Under the pieces are notes generated by a model. It had not been told where the DNA came from and searched no databases. It worked only from the letters and a program-made list of their open reading frames with translations. The position numbers and the translations under genes were made by a program. Shown piece after piece: positions 1 through 16,290 of a stretch of DNA of 44,106 nt. How positions within the stretch are numbered: position 1 is the stretch's first letter; the number at the start of each line of letters is the position of its first letter. Source of the stretch: Spirogloea muscicola (taxonomy: Eukaryota; Streptophyta; Zygnematophyceae; Spirogloeales; Spirogloeaceae). The stretch lies in assembly GCA_009602725.1 (NCBI GenBank), contig WELB01000031.1, positions 327,331 to 371,436 of the forward strand, read 5' to 3'.

Positions 1-3667
<3,667 letters not shown>

Positions 3668-4663
3668 TGCGAACACACACACAACTTCATGGTTCAAAAT
3701 ATGATGCGAGTAGGGGGTTAACCATGCTTCAAGTGCAACAATCACTACAAAACCCAGAAAGTACTTGCGTCCACACATAGCCTGATGAGCTTCTCACGAA
3801 TTCAAGAGACTATGCCAAGATTGTCTGTACTGAAGAACACGGTGGTGCAATAGACCGAGCTGGCCCTGCAGGCAGCACCATCAACTGACAATACTGTGTG
3901 CTGCTTTTGTGTGGCAGGTCACACCACCATGCAGATAGCTGTGCAGCTCTTGGCCTTGGCCATCCTACGGCTCCCACTCTGCTCATGCTGAGCACATTTT
4001 TCCCTTAGAACCCGGCAATTACCCTCTTCAATAATTGCTATAGGACTCATTCCTTATGCCAATGCATTCAAAACAAAGTCAAGGAAGACGTCAGGACAAA
4101 AGTGCAAGAAGCTGCACCTTGTCATTCTTTATTTTTTTCCAAGAACAGATACACAGCTACCCCAGCCACACTGATGATGGGTAATATCCTGTTGCCCATG
4201 TCTGCCAGCAATTAAGCCTGCTGATGCAAGCCCTCGCTCGGCCACCGCTTGGACTTTCCTTTACATGAGAGGCATGATATTTGCACATTCACAGACTTTG
4301 CTTGCAAGTAGCACTTCAGAAGCACCTAGAACTCCAGCCTTTTGATGGCGTGAAGGCGAGAGTAAGACGAGACACCATCCTGCATAGTGGACTTCAAGCG
4401 TCCTACTGTCCAACTGTTGATTGCTTGGCTAGACAGCTTGAGATCACTTAGTGCACCAGTCGGAAGCTTGTAGTACACCCTTTCTAATGACAAACTCACG
4501 CGGTTGTTGTTCTAAGCCCCCTTGAAAGATCCATCTTCTAAAAGCACAGGCAGCATAAGTAGGCAAACTAAGAGTTGATAAATAAGCACGAATTACTACA
4601 CCTAGACCGACTGTGCACATTCTTGCATCAAACAGAACCAGAAAGTGTCCTGCTAAAAGGGTG
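3668..4663. other. Intergenic region between convergent genes
   Basis: About 1 kb between the stop of the TIR-NB-ARC-TPR gene and the stop of the minus-strand membrane-protein gene. It should hold both 3' untranslated regions and terminators. I see no convincing exon, RNA gene or repeat; the short open frames here lack protein-like composition. Confidence 0.6.
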
Positions 4664-7600
4664 TCAAAGGTCAGAATGTGGGCGGAAGCGTTGCACCACA
4701 TTTTCCAGCATAGACTGCATCGCGAGGAAGTCACCCCTCAGCCTCTCATGGTAATCGTACATGTCCTGCAAGACGAGGGTTTTATTTAGGAACTATTTCA
4801 ATTACATGTGGTTTGCTTGGCGGCCAAGCTACAGTAAGAAGGCAGCTTGGAATGAGGGCTGTTCACTCAAAGCCATCGACAACATGCTACAAGGTGGGCA
4901 CGACGTGATGCTCTTACTTGCATGTAGTTGTAAAGTGCAATAGTGTCGGGCTCCTTCTCATCGTCAGACTCCGAATCAGCAGGCAGCTCTGGACCCGTCA
5001 TGATAACATCAGGTTAGCTCGAGGGTCCAAGGGCTATACAGCAGACGATAAGTCATGGCGAAGCCTCAGAATCAAGCTCAACAGACAACTTGCATTCAAG
5101 GAAGCGACTCCAAAGTAGGGACTGGGACTGGCACAGTACCTGGAACAGAGGGCAAGAGCTCGGCATTCACTAGCCACGAGGGCTTCTTGTACGTACGCAC
5201 AATCATTCCCCTGTGCTCGGATGCACTCCCCAAGCGCTCATCCCGCTTTGGGATCTTCCTCTTCTTCTTGGCCCGTTTGGGGCCGACTGGATCAGGCAGC
5301 AGGCCTGGAAGATTGACATGGGGCGGCCTCAAGTGGCTCAGCTGCCCAGAGAACTGCTGGAAGAGGTGCACAGGCTCGGTCAGTCCATGAAGGACCTGCA
5401 GTAGTCCACACAGCAAGGCCACGTCAGCTTCGATGGAGGATTACCTCGTGACGTTTTGACCTGACAGTGAAGCATAGGAACGCTCCATCGATCTGATAGG
5501 CAGCGCTGCTGTATGCACCTTCTTGCCAAAGGTCTCATGCTGCTGCTGTATCAGCTCCTGTTCCTCGGACACCGTTCTATCCAAGTGTGGCTTTGCCGTC
5601 TCCTCCGCGTCTCCGTTCAGAGACAACTCGCTGTCGTGCAAATGAGTGCCTGGCTCCGACGGTATCCTGATGAGATCGGGCGGATGAGCGGCTGGGTGCC
5701 TGGCCCTGCTCTTGTGTACCTCTCCTCGCTGCACAAACATAATCTATGTCCAGGTGAGGCCTGTCCAAGGGGTACACCTTCAAGTTCTTAAGGAACTTGA
5801 AGGTGGAAAGTACCAGACAAGACATCTAGTAACCAAACACTGGCAATGAGACTCGACTTAGATGTGGTGCTGGACCCTGAGCTTTCTGTGCTTTGCTTTG
5901 CGTGGGAGGCAGCGAGGAGCTTAGCACCACCCACCTTGATGGGCATAGGTGCCGCTACGTCTTGGCCTTCCTCCAGGTCTGCGGCTCCACCTGCTTCCTC
6001 CTCCATCACTTTCTTCTGATAAGCTGCCTCCTCTTCTTTGGCCACTTGCTGCAGGCTCTCCCAAAGGGAAGACAAGTAAATGAGAATGACTTCGCTAGCA
6101 CATAGCTGCACAAAGACACCTCTTGATTGCGCCTCATGACAGATCATCTTCAACTCCTTCACACTGGAAAGACTGCAGGAGCTCTAGAGCATCCAGAACC
6201 TCACCGCAGAAACATGCTTCTCCAGCTTCTTTATCTGGTACCACGTTGACAACCCAAACCTCCTGATCTTGTCCTTGGTCTTTGGAACAGCCATTGGGGG
6301 AAGATTACTGTGTGTGTGGGGCATGCTCCCCTTGGGTTCTGTCATTGCTTCCGCCCCATCAAGTCCGCTGCCCAATGGAGGCGCTCCTTGCATGGTCCTA
6401 AGCATGCGCCCAAATTGAGCATACCGCACATACAACCGAATCTGTAAAAGACAAGCAAGACCTCTGTCTGAGAGTAGCCCTGAGTCACTTGCACACTGGA
6501 GAACTACGCCTGTCACCCCTGCAAGTAGTGCAGTGGTCAATAATAATCGCATGGGGCCAATGGCTTTATGAGATGCTGCAGGAGAGGCTGTCAAGTGAGG
6601 AACGTGCTGATTGCCCCGCCCACCTTGTCCCACCGAGCGCGAGCAATACGTCTTGCCTCGAGGCGATTGAGCAGCTTATCATCGTACCGCAGGTACTTGA
6701 TGAAAATCTCCGACTGCAAGACGCATCAAAAAGGGTTCAAGGATGTAGACAGTGACCTACTCCTACCTTCCCACATGGTTGACTAACAACATCAATAATC
6801 ACTACGCCTACAGCAGCGAAGGATTGCACTTCCTACTTCTAACAATGGCAGAAATTGCATGCACGGAAAGTACCATGGAAAGAAACCAGTAAAATATGAT
6901 CATGGCAAGCGAGTAGATCCCTCCAATTCTGGATAAAAGAGTTACTGCCAACACAGCAAGCAGACTGTGTCAGCAATGCCCTGCATATCATAAATGACAA
7001 AGCAGAGGCTTTGGAAACCTTGAACAGTGGTACTCCAAAGACTACCCAATACTTCATCAGCAAGCTGAGCGCTGAGCATCGATGACATACAGATTCCAAA
7101 AGACGACTGGTGGTCCGTCTCCACCAGATAGGCTGAAAGGACTTCAGTGGATATTGCAATAGAGACTCCACTCCGGTTGGCAAGGGCTGCCTGCAGGCAT
7201 GTTAGACGAGCCAATCTTTAATGCTTATTCCAACTACATAGTACATTGCAAATGACAGCAAGCAAGTCGAAAGTCCTGCTCAAGGCAGCAAAAAACCAAG
7301 TTCACTGAGATCAAATACAAGACTTCCCACAGCCAAGCGCTATCTTGTGCTGAGTAGTACCACACCTGGAGCTCTGCTGTAGTTGTGGAGTAGGACCCAG
7401 AGGTGAACTCATGAAATGTCACCTGCATGAGCATAAGATCATGGTCGCTCTTGAACTTTCTGGGCACAAGACTGCACTCATCAAAAGAACCCCAGAAACG
7501 AGGTGTGTGAGAATATAGCCAGAAGTGGAAATGACACATATACTGCTGTCATGGGAAAGGCTCGTCCATTCCTTCCCTAGGTGCAATATGTAAAGTACTC

Positions 7601-9929
7601 CTCGAGCAAAATTTTATTGTCCTCAAGTGGCTCGACACGATAACATTGTCAGCAAATATTGCCGATTGTACGTCCCAACCGTACTGCTGCAGGTCTTTAT
7701 ACAACTACTTGACATGAACGAACCCAGGATGCTGAGGCAAATCAGATTGCATGCTTTGCATTGGGAGTTAGTGTAGACCTGAGCCCGATGACATTGGACT
7801 GTGGACCTCTCAGCGTGGCATTTGGAGCAATAGTGCCATTGGAGCCACCCTGAAGTTGACCCGTTGCATAGCTGGACCGCATCTTTTTCTTCTTGTTGCC
7901 GAAAATGCGCAAGGAGAACTCAAAGCCGACAGCAGTTGCTACCAGCCCCTGCCATAAACCATTTGACCAAGCAAGTGCAGGACCAAATGAGTGCCAGTCA
8001 CCTTGCCATGTCATGTTCAAGCCAAGACATGGAAGCCAGCCGAAGCGATCAAGTTCTGTCGATTGAAGGGTCAACAAAGAAGTGCATTCTCAAAGGGTGT
8101 AATTCATCAGTCAAGCTTGCTCTCACTTAATCTCCCTGCCAGAACTGATGGCAGGATATCCTTGACATTTTATATTAGTGGTGCAGGAAGCAAGGTGTGC
8201 TCACAAGGTCAGGCCTGTCAGCATATTGGAAAGCGATAATGTAATTGTCTTTCGCAAATACGCAGTCGGTACAGAGTATCCTTGTCCGTGGGCCGCGAGG
8301 GGTGTCGGTGCAGGTGAGCTGTGCGATCTGAGTTAATGACTGTGTTCGATTATCCAGGCCGGACCCGCCAGACTATATGCAACCCAAGTGCATCCACAAC
8401 AGAAATCTCTGTCAGCCCTGCTTATTTTCCAATCCACACGACATTGCAGCTAGCAGCAGAGAATTGAGAATAGTAACTGCAGGCATGCAGCTTGGAGCCG
8501 ACCAACTGGAGCTGACTCAGTCAGCCACCGATAGCAACAGAGAAGAATGCACAAAGAAGCAGTACTCACAGTGAGGCTATTGAACCCCTGAATCTGAGAG
8601 CATTTCAGGTTGCCAATGGTCGTGAGGTTGTAGTCAAGTGTGTTCTTGATATTGATGATGTCATTGCCATTGGTGGGCAGCAGATTCTGAACTGTCACAG
8701 TCTTCTTTGTCACAAATTGGTAGAAGAATCTGCAGCCACAACGCTGGGAAGTATCAGCAATGTAGCTTGGTGATACTAAAGAAGCCTGTCAACTGGATGG
8801 CTTGCATAATGCTGAACAGCAGCGCGACTTCCGACAGCAATTGCTGGGGCTGAGAAGCTTAGTCAATTTCATGTGTCCAGACGACCTGATTAGCTCAATG
8901 ATGTTGGTGTCAACCACCATATGAAAGAAGTGGGGCGCTGCATGGTACTCTTACAGCCTTTTACACAACATGTTTGCAGTATGCCAGCACTAGCAGCAAT
9001 ATGCAACTACAAAGGAGAGGCACTGCTTGCATGCCAGCATTGCAAGGGAGATGTCGTCACTAGCTAACAGTCAGGGGTGCACCCCAGCGAGATGCCGACG
9101 AGGAAGATGTAGGCACCGATGGACAGCATGCCGCCCAGCTCGGTCTTCCTCTTGACCTGACATTTTTGCTCGTCCTGACAAGAGCAGATGTTTCTAAATC
9201 AGCAGACTATAATTACACTGCCGCTCGCAAGTAGCTGGGTTGTCCACAAGATGGCCGACCAAAAGATCGAGACGAGCATTGTCACAGACACCCTTGACGA
9301 GCTGCTGCTTCTAGTCTGGTTTGTGGTGAGGTTTTCAGGGGTGCCATTATCAATGCATTGGCAAGTCAATCATCCTCGCTAAGAGCAAGCCGTTCAGCCG
9401 ACTGGCCATGATCAACTAGCAGCTGCATGGACTCTCCATCTTCCACAGGACCGATTGAGGAGAAGCTGCCGCCGCTGCTTCACACCAGCCTCGCACTGCA
9501 CCATCTCATGACAATGATGCATAATGACGAACAGCACGAGGCGAGGGTGGAGGCGGGGCAGCTGACGGTGTAGTGGCGCTTGGCGAAGGCGACGTCGATG
9601 CGGGAGACGATCCAGCGGAGGCGGAACCAGACGCCGGTGAAGGGCTTGAAGCGGAGGAAGAGGCAGGCGAGCGTCCAGGCGCCGAGCAGCGAGAGCGTGA
9701 AGATGAGGAAGGCGTTCTGGACGTGCGTGGAGTCGTCCAGCGTGCGGATGGTGAAGTCGGGCGTGAAGCCCGAGGCGGACGTCTCGGACGCGTACTGCCG
9801 GTTCTCCTGCGGCCGGAAGTCGGCGCAGGCGCCGCCGCCGCCGGAGGCCGGCGCGAAGAACCCCGGCGGGCAGATGCACGTCCGGTTCACCAGCGTCGCG
9901 CCCGCCGGGCACGACGACGGCGCCGCCAT
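4664..9929 (-). CDS. Three-pass membrane protein of unknown function, 15 exons, 740 aa
   Basis: Predicted exons, 5' to 3' on the minus strand: 9567-9929, 9083-9174, 8570-8729, 8205-8327, 7779-7948, 7366-7471, 7091-7190, 6767-6828, 6624-6713, 6205-6441, 5935-6048, 5461-5728, 5140-5304, 4918-4988, 4664-4765. All borders are GT-AG and phases match, giving 2,223 nt. The N-terminus has a small cysteine cluster (CPAGATLVNRTCICPPGFF) with no signal peptide, then TM1 (about 72-92) and TM2 (138-157, after KRKTELGGMLSIG). A region of about 210 residues follows with conserved-looking blocks such as VTFHEFTSGSYSTTT and SAYLVETDHQSSFGI, then TM3 (about 372-387, LQSFAAVGVVIIDVV) and a long charged C-tail (RLEARRIARARWDK, acidic and Lys-rich stretches). 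Layout and motifs resemble, from memory, an unnamed membrane protein conserved in land plants; I cannot name the family. Start chosen at MAAPSS; an in-frame ATG at 9971 is also possible. Confidence 0.85.
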
Positions 9930-10337
9930 GGCGGCGAGCTTGCGGCGGTGGCCTGGCTCAGCAAGGCCCACTGCGCTGCCAAGGCCGGCGATATGGTGTG
10001 CCTGGAAGCTCCCGAGACAGGCCCGGCGCCGTGCGCCGGATACCGGGAGCCGCTACCGCCGCCGCTACCGCCGCCGCATCCGCCGCCGCCGCCGCCGCCG
10101 GGTGGGGGCCTTGAAGACGGCTCAGGAGCCGCCGGCCATGCCGCGACAGGGCTCCGCTACTTCCCCGGCCGCCTGGCAGACGCTCCCGCCGGTCAAGCCG
10201 CGGGCAGCTCCCTCTCTTCGCGCCGCCGCCGCCGCAGCCGCCTCGGCCGCCGCCGCCGGTCGCGGCGGGGAATGCGGCGGGAGATGCGGCGGGGAATGCG
10301 GCGCAGGGAAATGCGTGTATATTAAGAGATGGGGAGG

Positions 10338-10495
10338 CCATGTGTGGCCAAGTACAAAGGCAAGCACATTGGACAAATGTACGTCACCTGCTGCTAAGCT
10401 GACCCGCTCAGTAACCACGAGTCAGCACATAGAGGTCGCTAGCTGACGCTCGAATACCGGACGGCAATTGACTAGCTCTTGTGCCAGCAGCTAAG
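10338..10495. repeat. Dispersed repeat, copy near 10.4 kb
   Basis: This stretch shares ordered blocks with 15976-16115: GGCCAAGTACAAAGGCAAGC, then TGACCCGCTCAGTA, then AGGTCGCTA followed by a diverged ending. The spacing between blocks is similar in both copies, so they look like two members of one interspersed element rather than chance matches. No coding sequence or terminal repeat is visible. Confidence 0.7.
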
Positions 10496-10496
10496 N
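10496..10496. other. Single undetermined base (N)
   Basis: A lone N sits at the edge of the dispersed repeat copy. It may mark an unresolved indel or a collapsed join upstream of the TTC38 gene, whose start codon is not visible. Confidence 0.9.
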
Positions 10497-10958
10497 GGGC
10501 TGTGGGGCTCCGGGCCAGCTGCCCGGCCGCGGGTAACTGTCCGCGCTGCCTCTTTGTAGCGTGATTCCTGGGCTCCAGGAAACAGGCTACGTACTGCGGC
10601 CAGCGTGCTCGGAATGGAACACCGATTTGGGCATGAGCGGGCTGCGACGCCCGTGGAATAGTTTCGCTGCGGGGGGGGAGGAACCCCCGCAGTCCCGCCC
10701 CTGCTGAGCTGACTCACCCGCCCGCCACGTGGAGCGCCCCGTCCGGGGGGGGGCCCGCCGCTCCACGGATGCCCGGACTGCGGCGCCCTGCGGCAAAGTT
10801 CTGCGCCATCGCCGAATTCTTGACGGTGCCGCGGACTGCCCACCCGAAGTGGGCAGCACCCGACTTTCTGGACCCTTGTTGATTTCGGCGCCTGCAAATT
10901 GCCGTGAAAGCAACAGGGCCTTCCCTGCTCGTAGCCCCTACCCCAGTGCCAGTACCAG

Positions 10959-10989
<31 letters not shown>

Positions 10990-13900
10990 TGCGGAGGACC
11001 GCGGCGGGCCTGCCCCTGCGTACCGGCTCCGCCGCCTGCGTCGAGCTCCTCGACGCTTTTGCTGAGCAGGTCCCGGCGCCGCAGACCCCAGCCCGACGAC
11101 TTGCACCCGCCTTTCTCAGGTCGAGGGTTCGAGTCTGCCGCCGAGCAACAACTCCACCGCGCTTCTTGCTCACCAGCTCTGCTGTGCTCCTTGTCCCTGA
11201 GCCGCTGCACCGGGAGATCGTGGTCGGGACTCTGTCGTCCGCACTTCAATGGCTGACCTCTGCCGGCTGATTTTATACAACATAAAGTGATAGGCAGTTG
11301 GGGTGGAATTGAGGGTCTGGGCCCTCGACTCACTGCGCTCTACCCGATTTCTGGACGAGCTCGGATGTCTAGCACGCTGGTTCCACGCTTAGGCCCCATC
11401 GGAGAGGCACCGAAGCCTCCTCCTGATAGCAGTAGCGCCCTGCTGAGCACACGTAAGAAAAAGAGTTCAAGAATCATACACTTGTCGCGAATTGCTCGTC
11501 GCAAATTTCTTGACTTAGAAGAATGACTTAAGAGACTACCGCTTCAAGTCTGTCTTTTCTGGAGGATATCTAACTCCCCATACATCAATTAATACTTGAA
11601 GTGTCACCAACAATGTGGGCTTGCAGGTGCTCAGCTACGGCGCGGAGCCCCGCGTGGTGCTGCGCGCCGCTGCCGAGGACCCCGCCTGCACGCTAGCCAA
11701 CGGGCTCGCCGCGGGCCACTGCCTCGCCCGCCCGCACGGCCTCGCCGCCGCTGCTCCGTACCTGGACGCCGCACGCGCCACCCGGGTGCGGCAGTGCACC
11801 GGTCCACCGCCTGGAACAGCTGCCGCGATTGCTTGAGCAGGGCCGGCTGGCTCGGGCTTCTGGCGGCGATGCTGGGCCTGCCAGTGCCAGTGCCTAATCC
11901 TAGATTTGAACCCTAACCTAAACTCTCAAATTCTAAACCCTAAACCCTGGTTGGCCTTGAGGCCAGAAGATTATTACCATATCATAATTGAGCTCAAAGT
12001 CGTCGTTAACAACTGCTGAAAATCATCTGCCAAATCTTCTTGGCGGTTGGCAGGACCAGGCGACGGACTATGAGCGCCTGGTTCTGCGCTCTGTGGAGGC
12101 CGCTGCCGATGGGCGGCCTGATGACGCCCTCCAGCTCCACCTTGAGGTCAGCCGGCAGGATGTCCGCAATCTGCTGCGTTAGCTCATGCTGCTGGTCATG
12201 CTACTGTGCATGCGACCGACCACCAACAGCTGTGCCGCCGGCGGTGACCTCCTTCCGGCAGAGCAGCTGGCGCGGCGATGCCCGCTTGATCTGCTGTCGG
12301 TGAAACGAGGCCAGACGCTGAGCTTCTACCTTGGCCGCCAGGACGTCATGCTCCAGCTCGCGGAGATGGTGCGCTTGCTCCTTCAGAGTCTCTAGACCAA
12401 GTCTGCATCACAGGGTTGCATAGTGTGCCGTGGTTTGACTGTCAGAAGTAAAGCTAAATAGCCGGTCATCCATGCATTGCATACAATGGCAGACTGCTTG
12501 AGGGTCTGCATCTCAGGCCTGTGATTTAGATAGGCTTTTGGATGTTAAGATCTCCAATGGGTTCACAGCGAGGAGCATTGAGCGTTTGCTCCGCGGCTCT
12601 CAGGTGCTGCCAGCAAACGGTGCCGCGCCCTACCTCCAGGGCATGCTGGCCTTTGCGCTGGTCGAGGTGGACCGCTTCCAGGAGGCCGAGGGGGCAGCAC
12701 GCTGCGGCCTCGAGCTGCTTCCCTCCGACCAGTGGTCTTTGCACTCGGTAATCTCGCCACATCATGCACAACCACTTCTGAACATTCAGAGATTTCTGAC
12801 TAATGTGTGACTCACGTTTTTAAACTTGATGTATACCAGGATCAATTTGTTCTGGCAAGTGTGCTGACGGAGCCGACACTGAGCTCTTATGCAGCTGTTG
12901 CACGTCCTCCACGAGACATGCCGATACACAGAAGCGCTCACTCTGGCTGCACAGAACCAACATTGCTGGCCCTCACGATGCTCCTTCCTGTGAGAGCTCA
13001 AATGGACATTGCGTCTGCTGCGCTTTGATAGCAATGAAACCAGGCTCCAGGCACTGCTGGGCAAAGTTGAGCACAAGCTGCTGCCTTTGCCCTCGCAAAT
13101 TCGTAGTAGTTGAAGATGCAGTGTCTGGCGTTAACAAGGAGATAGTAGCATAACAATATGTCATTTGGGACATACAGATAAGACTTAGTCTGAGCAGCCA
13201 GCGCAAGCTCGTCGTGGCCACCAGGTATACGCACAACTGGTGGCACGTAGCACTTTGCCACCTGGAGCGTGGGGCGCCTGGCCATCTGCAGGCCGTACTT
13301 GAGATCTACGATACTCACCTCTGGGCTGCGACGGCGCTCGCCACCACCGACAATGGCGCCTATGCAGCCACTAATCGCGCCGGAGACAAAAGCTGTCCCC
13401 AGGTGTCGCGTGCCGCTTATGCTGCTTATGCTGCTTTTGGTGGGTGTGGCACCTGTCCATAAAATGACGACTGTGACGATCATGAAGAAAGGGGCCATAT
13501 TAGTTTCATGTTCTGGTGAAGACCCCTTGTGATGCATCTGGCATTGAGATGCCGAATTTGTGACGGCCTTTGGATACAGGACCAGCTGAATGCCCTCGAC
13601 CTGCTTCTGCGGCTGGATCTCCGGGGCCATGACGCATATGTTGACGAGCGCATTGCTGGCGTGATTGCGCACGTCATTGACCAGGTACGAGTAGAAGCTC
13701 ACTTACGTAGCCCGGGAGATCAAGGCTTCATACATGTCACAGTCATTAAGAAGGATTGTTAAGCTTGGTGGGGATGATGCTTGACAGTTGTGTGTTAAAG
13801 TATGTGCGGCTGGATTGCTCATTGGTTGTATCTGATGCCCTTATTGTGCAAAGCAGATTCAGTGGCATGGAGAGCTGCTCCTGGACCTCCTCATGGCATG

Positions 13901-15357
13901 GGCCCTTTCGCGCAAACCCAATTCCATGACTCCTGCTGCCGCCTTTATGAGGAGCACCGAGGCCAGGTGATGATCGGAGTGGGACTTCATGCTTTCCTCT
14001 GAGCTGCTTCACGCCCAATGATGTGTGGATGCTGCCCTGGCACCATCGTCATCTTGGCTGCAGCTCTTGAATAAGTCAATGGTGGACGGCGCACGAGCAG
14101 GGTTGAGTCGATGCCAAAGGCACGGTGTGCAATGATGAGAGGCTGCTACCTCCCTGTAAGCTGGTTACGATGCCTGGTGCCCCGCGTGCAATGTGTGCCC
14201 CTTCCAGACCCGACTCTCCTGCTGAGCGCAGCAAGTTCAAGTACCTCTTGCGGCGACACGCGTTTGTCCAGGTAGCCAAGGCAATGCAGGCGTTTGCCAG
14301 AGAGCAGTACACGGACGCATGCCAGGCTCTTGGAGATGGCTTCTCAGCACGCTGCCTAAAGGTAGGACCCCTGCACTATCCGCTGTGGCCCCTCAGGCTA
14401 CACGTCTGATGGAGAGTCTAATCTAGCATGTTGAAGCTTAGCCTCTGATAAGCTGTACTTTGCAGCCCATTGGAGCGTCAAATGAGCAGCTCGATGTGTT
14501 CGAGGAGGTCCACTGCCTGGCTCTACTGCGCAGCGGTCGACCATAACTTGGTGAGGCACCAACGGTGTTTGCTGGCTACTGAGCTGCACACTTGCTTGGC
14601 TTCTGACAAGTCATGAAGACCTTGACTATCATTGGACGTTGTTGATATGATAATGTTCTATTTTGATAAACAGTGAGCCCTTTTCATCAAAGGTCAGTTC
14701 AAATGCAGAGGTACAGTTTACAATCATCTTCGGAGAGTGACGTTTTTCCTTGGCCTGTCCAGCGCATGACCTCCTGCAGCTGAGGGCAGCCAAGCACGGC
14801 AGCGTGGTGTTTACTTCAGCACTGATGGTAAGGTCGACCACCGCTGCCCCACTGCCTTTCTTTGCTGCAAGGGGCGGCAGGGGTAGCTTATATGCTGCTC
14901 TGGAAACTTTTTCTCTGAAGCAGCTCCTTGGTGTACTTCTTGATCCATTGATGTTGCACACTTGCCTTTGACAAATCATTGCTAAGAGAAAATTCATACT
15001 AGTTTCTCTCGAAGACTGGGTCATGATTCCCTGTCCTTCACACTTCAACTGCATTGACAGCCAAGTCCCACAATTGCACCCGATAAGTTTCCAGCCCAGC
15101 TTATTGAACTGATCCTCAAGTGGAAGGCTGATGATTTGCAGGCTCAGGCACACCAAGCTCAGTGTAGAGCGGGCAGTTTGGATCACGTCTGAGGCTCAGC
15201 AGATTGTCTTGTGCTGTTCCAATGTACCTCTGTAGAAGCCCTGCAAAGACAGTTGCTTGAATATGGGAGACATGCAGCAATGCTTGCTGCTCATCCCCTC
15301 AAGATTGCCGCTGCGCTGCCAGCAGCAGCCCTATTTACTGTGCCATTGTGTATATAA
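10959..15357 (+). CDS. TTC38: Tetratricopeptide repeat protein 38 (TTC38)-like, start unresolved
   Basis: Predicted exons: ?-11069, 11627-11785, 12054-12146, 12267-12368, 12604-12747, 12895-12989, 13225-13402, 13580-13684, 13857-13966, 14208-14361, 14466-14535, 14763-14827, 15253-15357. Exons 2-13 keep frame and total 460 codons, close to the usual family length of about 470. Family landmarks appear in the right order: ACVELLDAFAEQ / VLSYGAEP, SVKRGQTLSFYLGRQD, GMLAFALVEVDRFQEAE, THNWWHVALCHLE followed by AVLEIYDTHLW, and IGASNEQLDVFEEV. TTC38 proteins are alpha-helical TPR-like scaffolds; their biochemical role is poorly known. In exon 1 the frame runs back through a (GGC)n tract to a TAG at 10932 without an ATG, so an upstream exon or a repeat-length error is likely. 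The last exon is the least certain, chosen only by splice site and frame. Confidence 0.87.
11893..11948. repeat. Degenerate telomere-like repeats in TTC38 intron 2
   Basis: The stretch reads as decayed CCCTAAA units (CCCTAACCTAAACTC, then TTCTAAACCCTAAACCC). The plant telomere repeat is TTTAGGG, so this is an interstitial telomere-like tract. It lies inside an intron, not at a promoter, which argues against a telo-box function. Confidence 0.75.
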
Positions 15358-15837
15358 TGAAAGGCTTGCTTTGTGACAATTGTTGCAATCAAGCAACGTG
15401 CTCAATCGTGAACTTAGGTATACTGCCCGTTTCAGACCTGGTTTTGATGTGGCGTTAAGTTTGGCCCTTGTTGAAATTAAGCAACTTGCTTAAAAAGCAG
15501 ATATTAGTCACAGAAGGGTGTGACGTTATGACAGGTGCCAAAGTAGCGGTAAAATGACTTTGGAGCCGGAGATAGCCTGGTAGAGATAGCCTGGCGGCGA
15601 CACCTTTTACACTAAGAGCGAAAACAATTCCTCCTATTATGTCCACGCGTATTGCCACATCACCATCCTTGTCACATCGACAAAAACTATGCCATCGACG
15701 GGAACCGCACGACAGGGGGGCATGCAGGTTCAGGGGACTTGCGTGTTTGGCCGAAATGGACGGCCAAACAGAAAGCGGCTCTCACAAGTGGGGCGCAGGC
15801 TGTGAACAGCCAGATTAACAAGTGTTGACAAGGTCCG

Positions 15838-15945
15838 AAGGGGCTGGAAAGCGCTAAGAGAAGAAGTGGCTCTCCCAATGGGAGCAAGGGCTGTGGTAAG
15901 CCAGCCCGAAAAGGATAGACAAGGCTCGAAGGGGCCAGTCTACGA
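15838..15945. repeat. Dispersed repeat, hairpin-containing copy 1
   Basis: Contains GAAGTGGCTCTCCCAATGGG, followed by a GGCTG...AAGCCAGCCCGAAAAGGAT hairpin core and a GAAGGGGCCAG ending. The same blocks recur at 16320-16490 and 16565-16770. There is no open frame of note. Confidence 0.7.
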
Positions 15946-15975
15946 AGATTTCGTGTATTTGAAACAAACGAAGGC

Positions 15976-16115
15976 CAAATGGCCAAGTACAAAGGCAAGC
16001 ACATCAAAGACCTACATAACCTACAGCTGAATGACCCGCTCAGTAGCCGCTGGTCAAAACATAAAGGTCGCTAATCGATGCCTGAATACTAGATGTCAGA
16101 TAAGAAGCCCTCCTG
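15976..16115. repeat. Dispersed repeat, second copy of the 10.4-kb block
   Basis: Matches 10338-10495 in three ordered blocks (ATGGCCAAGTACAAAGGCAA, TGACCCGCTCAGTA, AAGGTCGCTAA). It directly follows hairpin-containing copy 1 and may be the other end of the same larger element. Confidence 0.7.
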
Positions 16116-16290
16116 CCACCAACTAGAGCTCGCCCAGCTTTCTGGTGCAAGGCATTAGCCTGGGCACGCTGCAAACAGGCCGAAACGCGTCGTCGCAAGA
16201 CAGACAGATATGCAGCTGGCAAGCACATCTCAGCCGGGAACACATCTGCACGTCGTGTGTAGCCTAGGTTGGCACTACGAAGGGGCTAAG

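Larger units (their letters stand above)
9930..10958. promoter_or_regulatory. GC-rich divergent intergenic/promoter region
   Basis: This stretch separates the start of the minus-strand membrane-protein gene from the first recognisable coding sequence of the plus-strand TTC38 gene, so both promoters should lie here. It is very GC-rich near 10030-10290, with CCG/GCC triplet runs that create long spurious open frames on both strands. It also holds a copy of a dispersed repeat and a single undetermined base. No individual promoter element can be assigned with confidence. Confidence 0.45.

Noticed and set aside
9573-10446. Plus-strand open frames of 250-288 codons
   Set aside because: They are antisense to exon 1 of the minus-strand membrane protein and GC triplet runs; composition is Arg/Ala/Pro-rich without domains.
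11100-11140. tRNA-like T-loop sequence (GGTTCGAGTC)
   Set aside because: The flanking bases do not form a five-pair T-stem and no D-arm or anticodon arm is placed correctly. It falls in the first intron of TTC38.
12998-13702. 234-codon minus-strand open frame
   Set aside because: It lies antisense to TTC38 exons 13225-13402 and 13580-13684, which match the family; the minus frame has no recognisable domain.
14625-15186. Minus-strand 185-codon frame with TFDEKGSLFIKIEHYH
   Set aside because: It overlaps a TTC38 exon (14763-14827) on the other strand and shows no family match or splice context.
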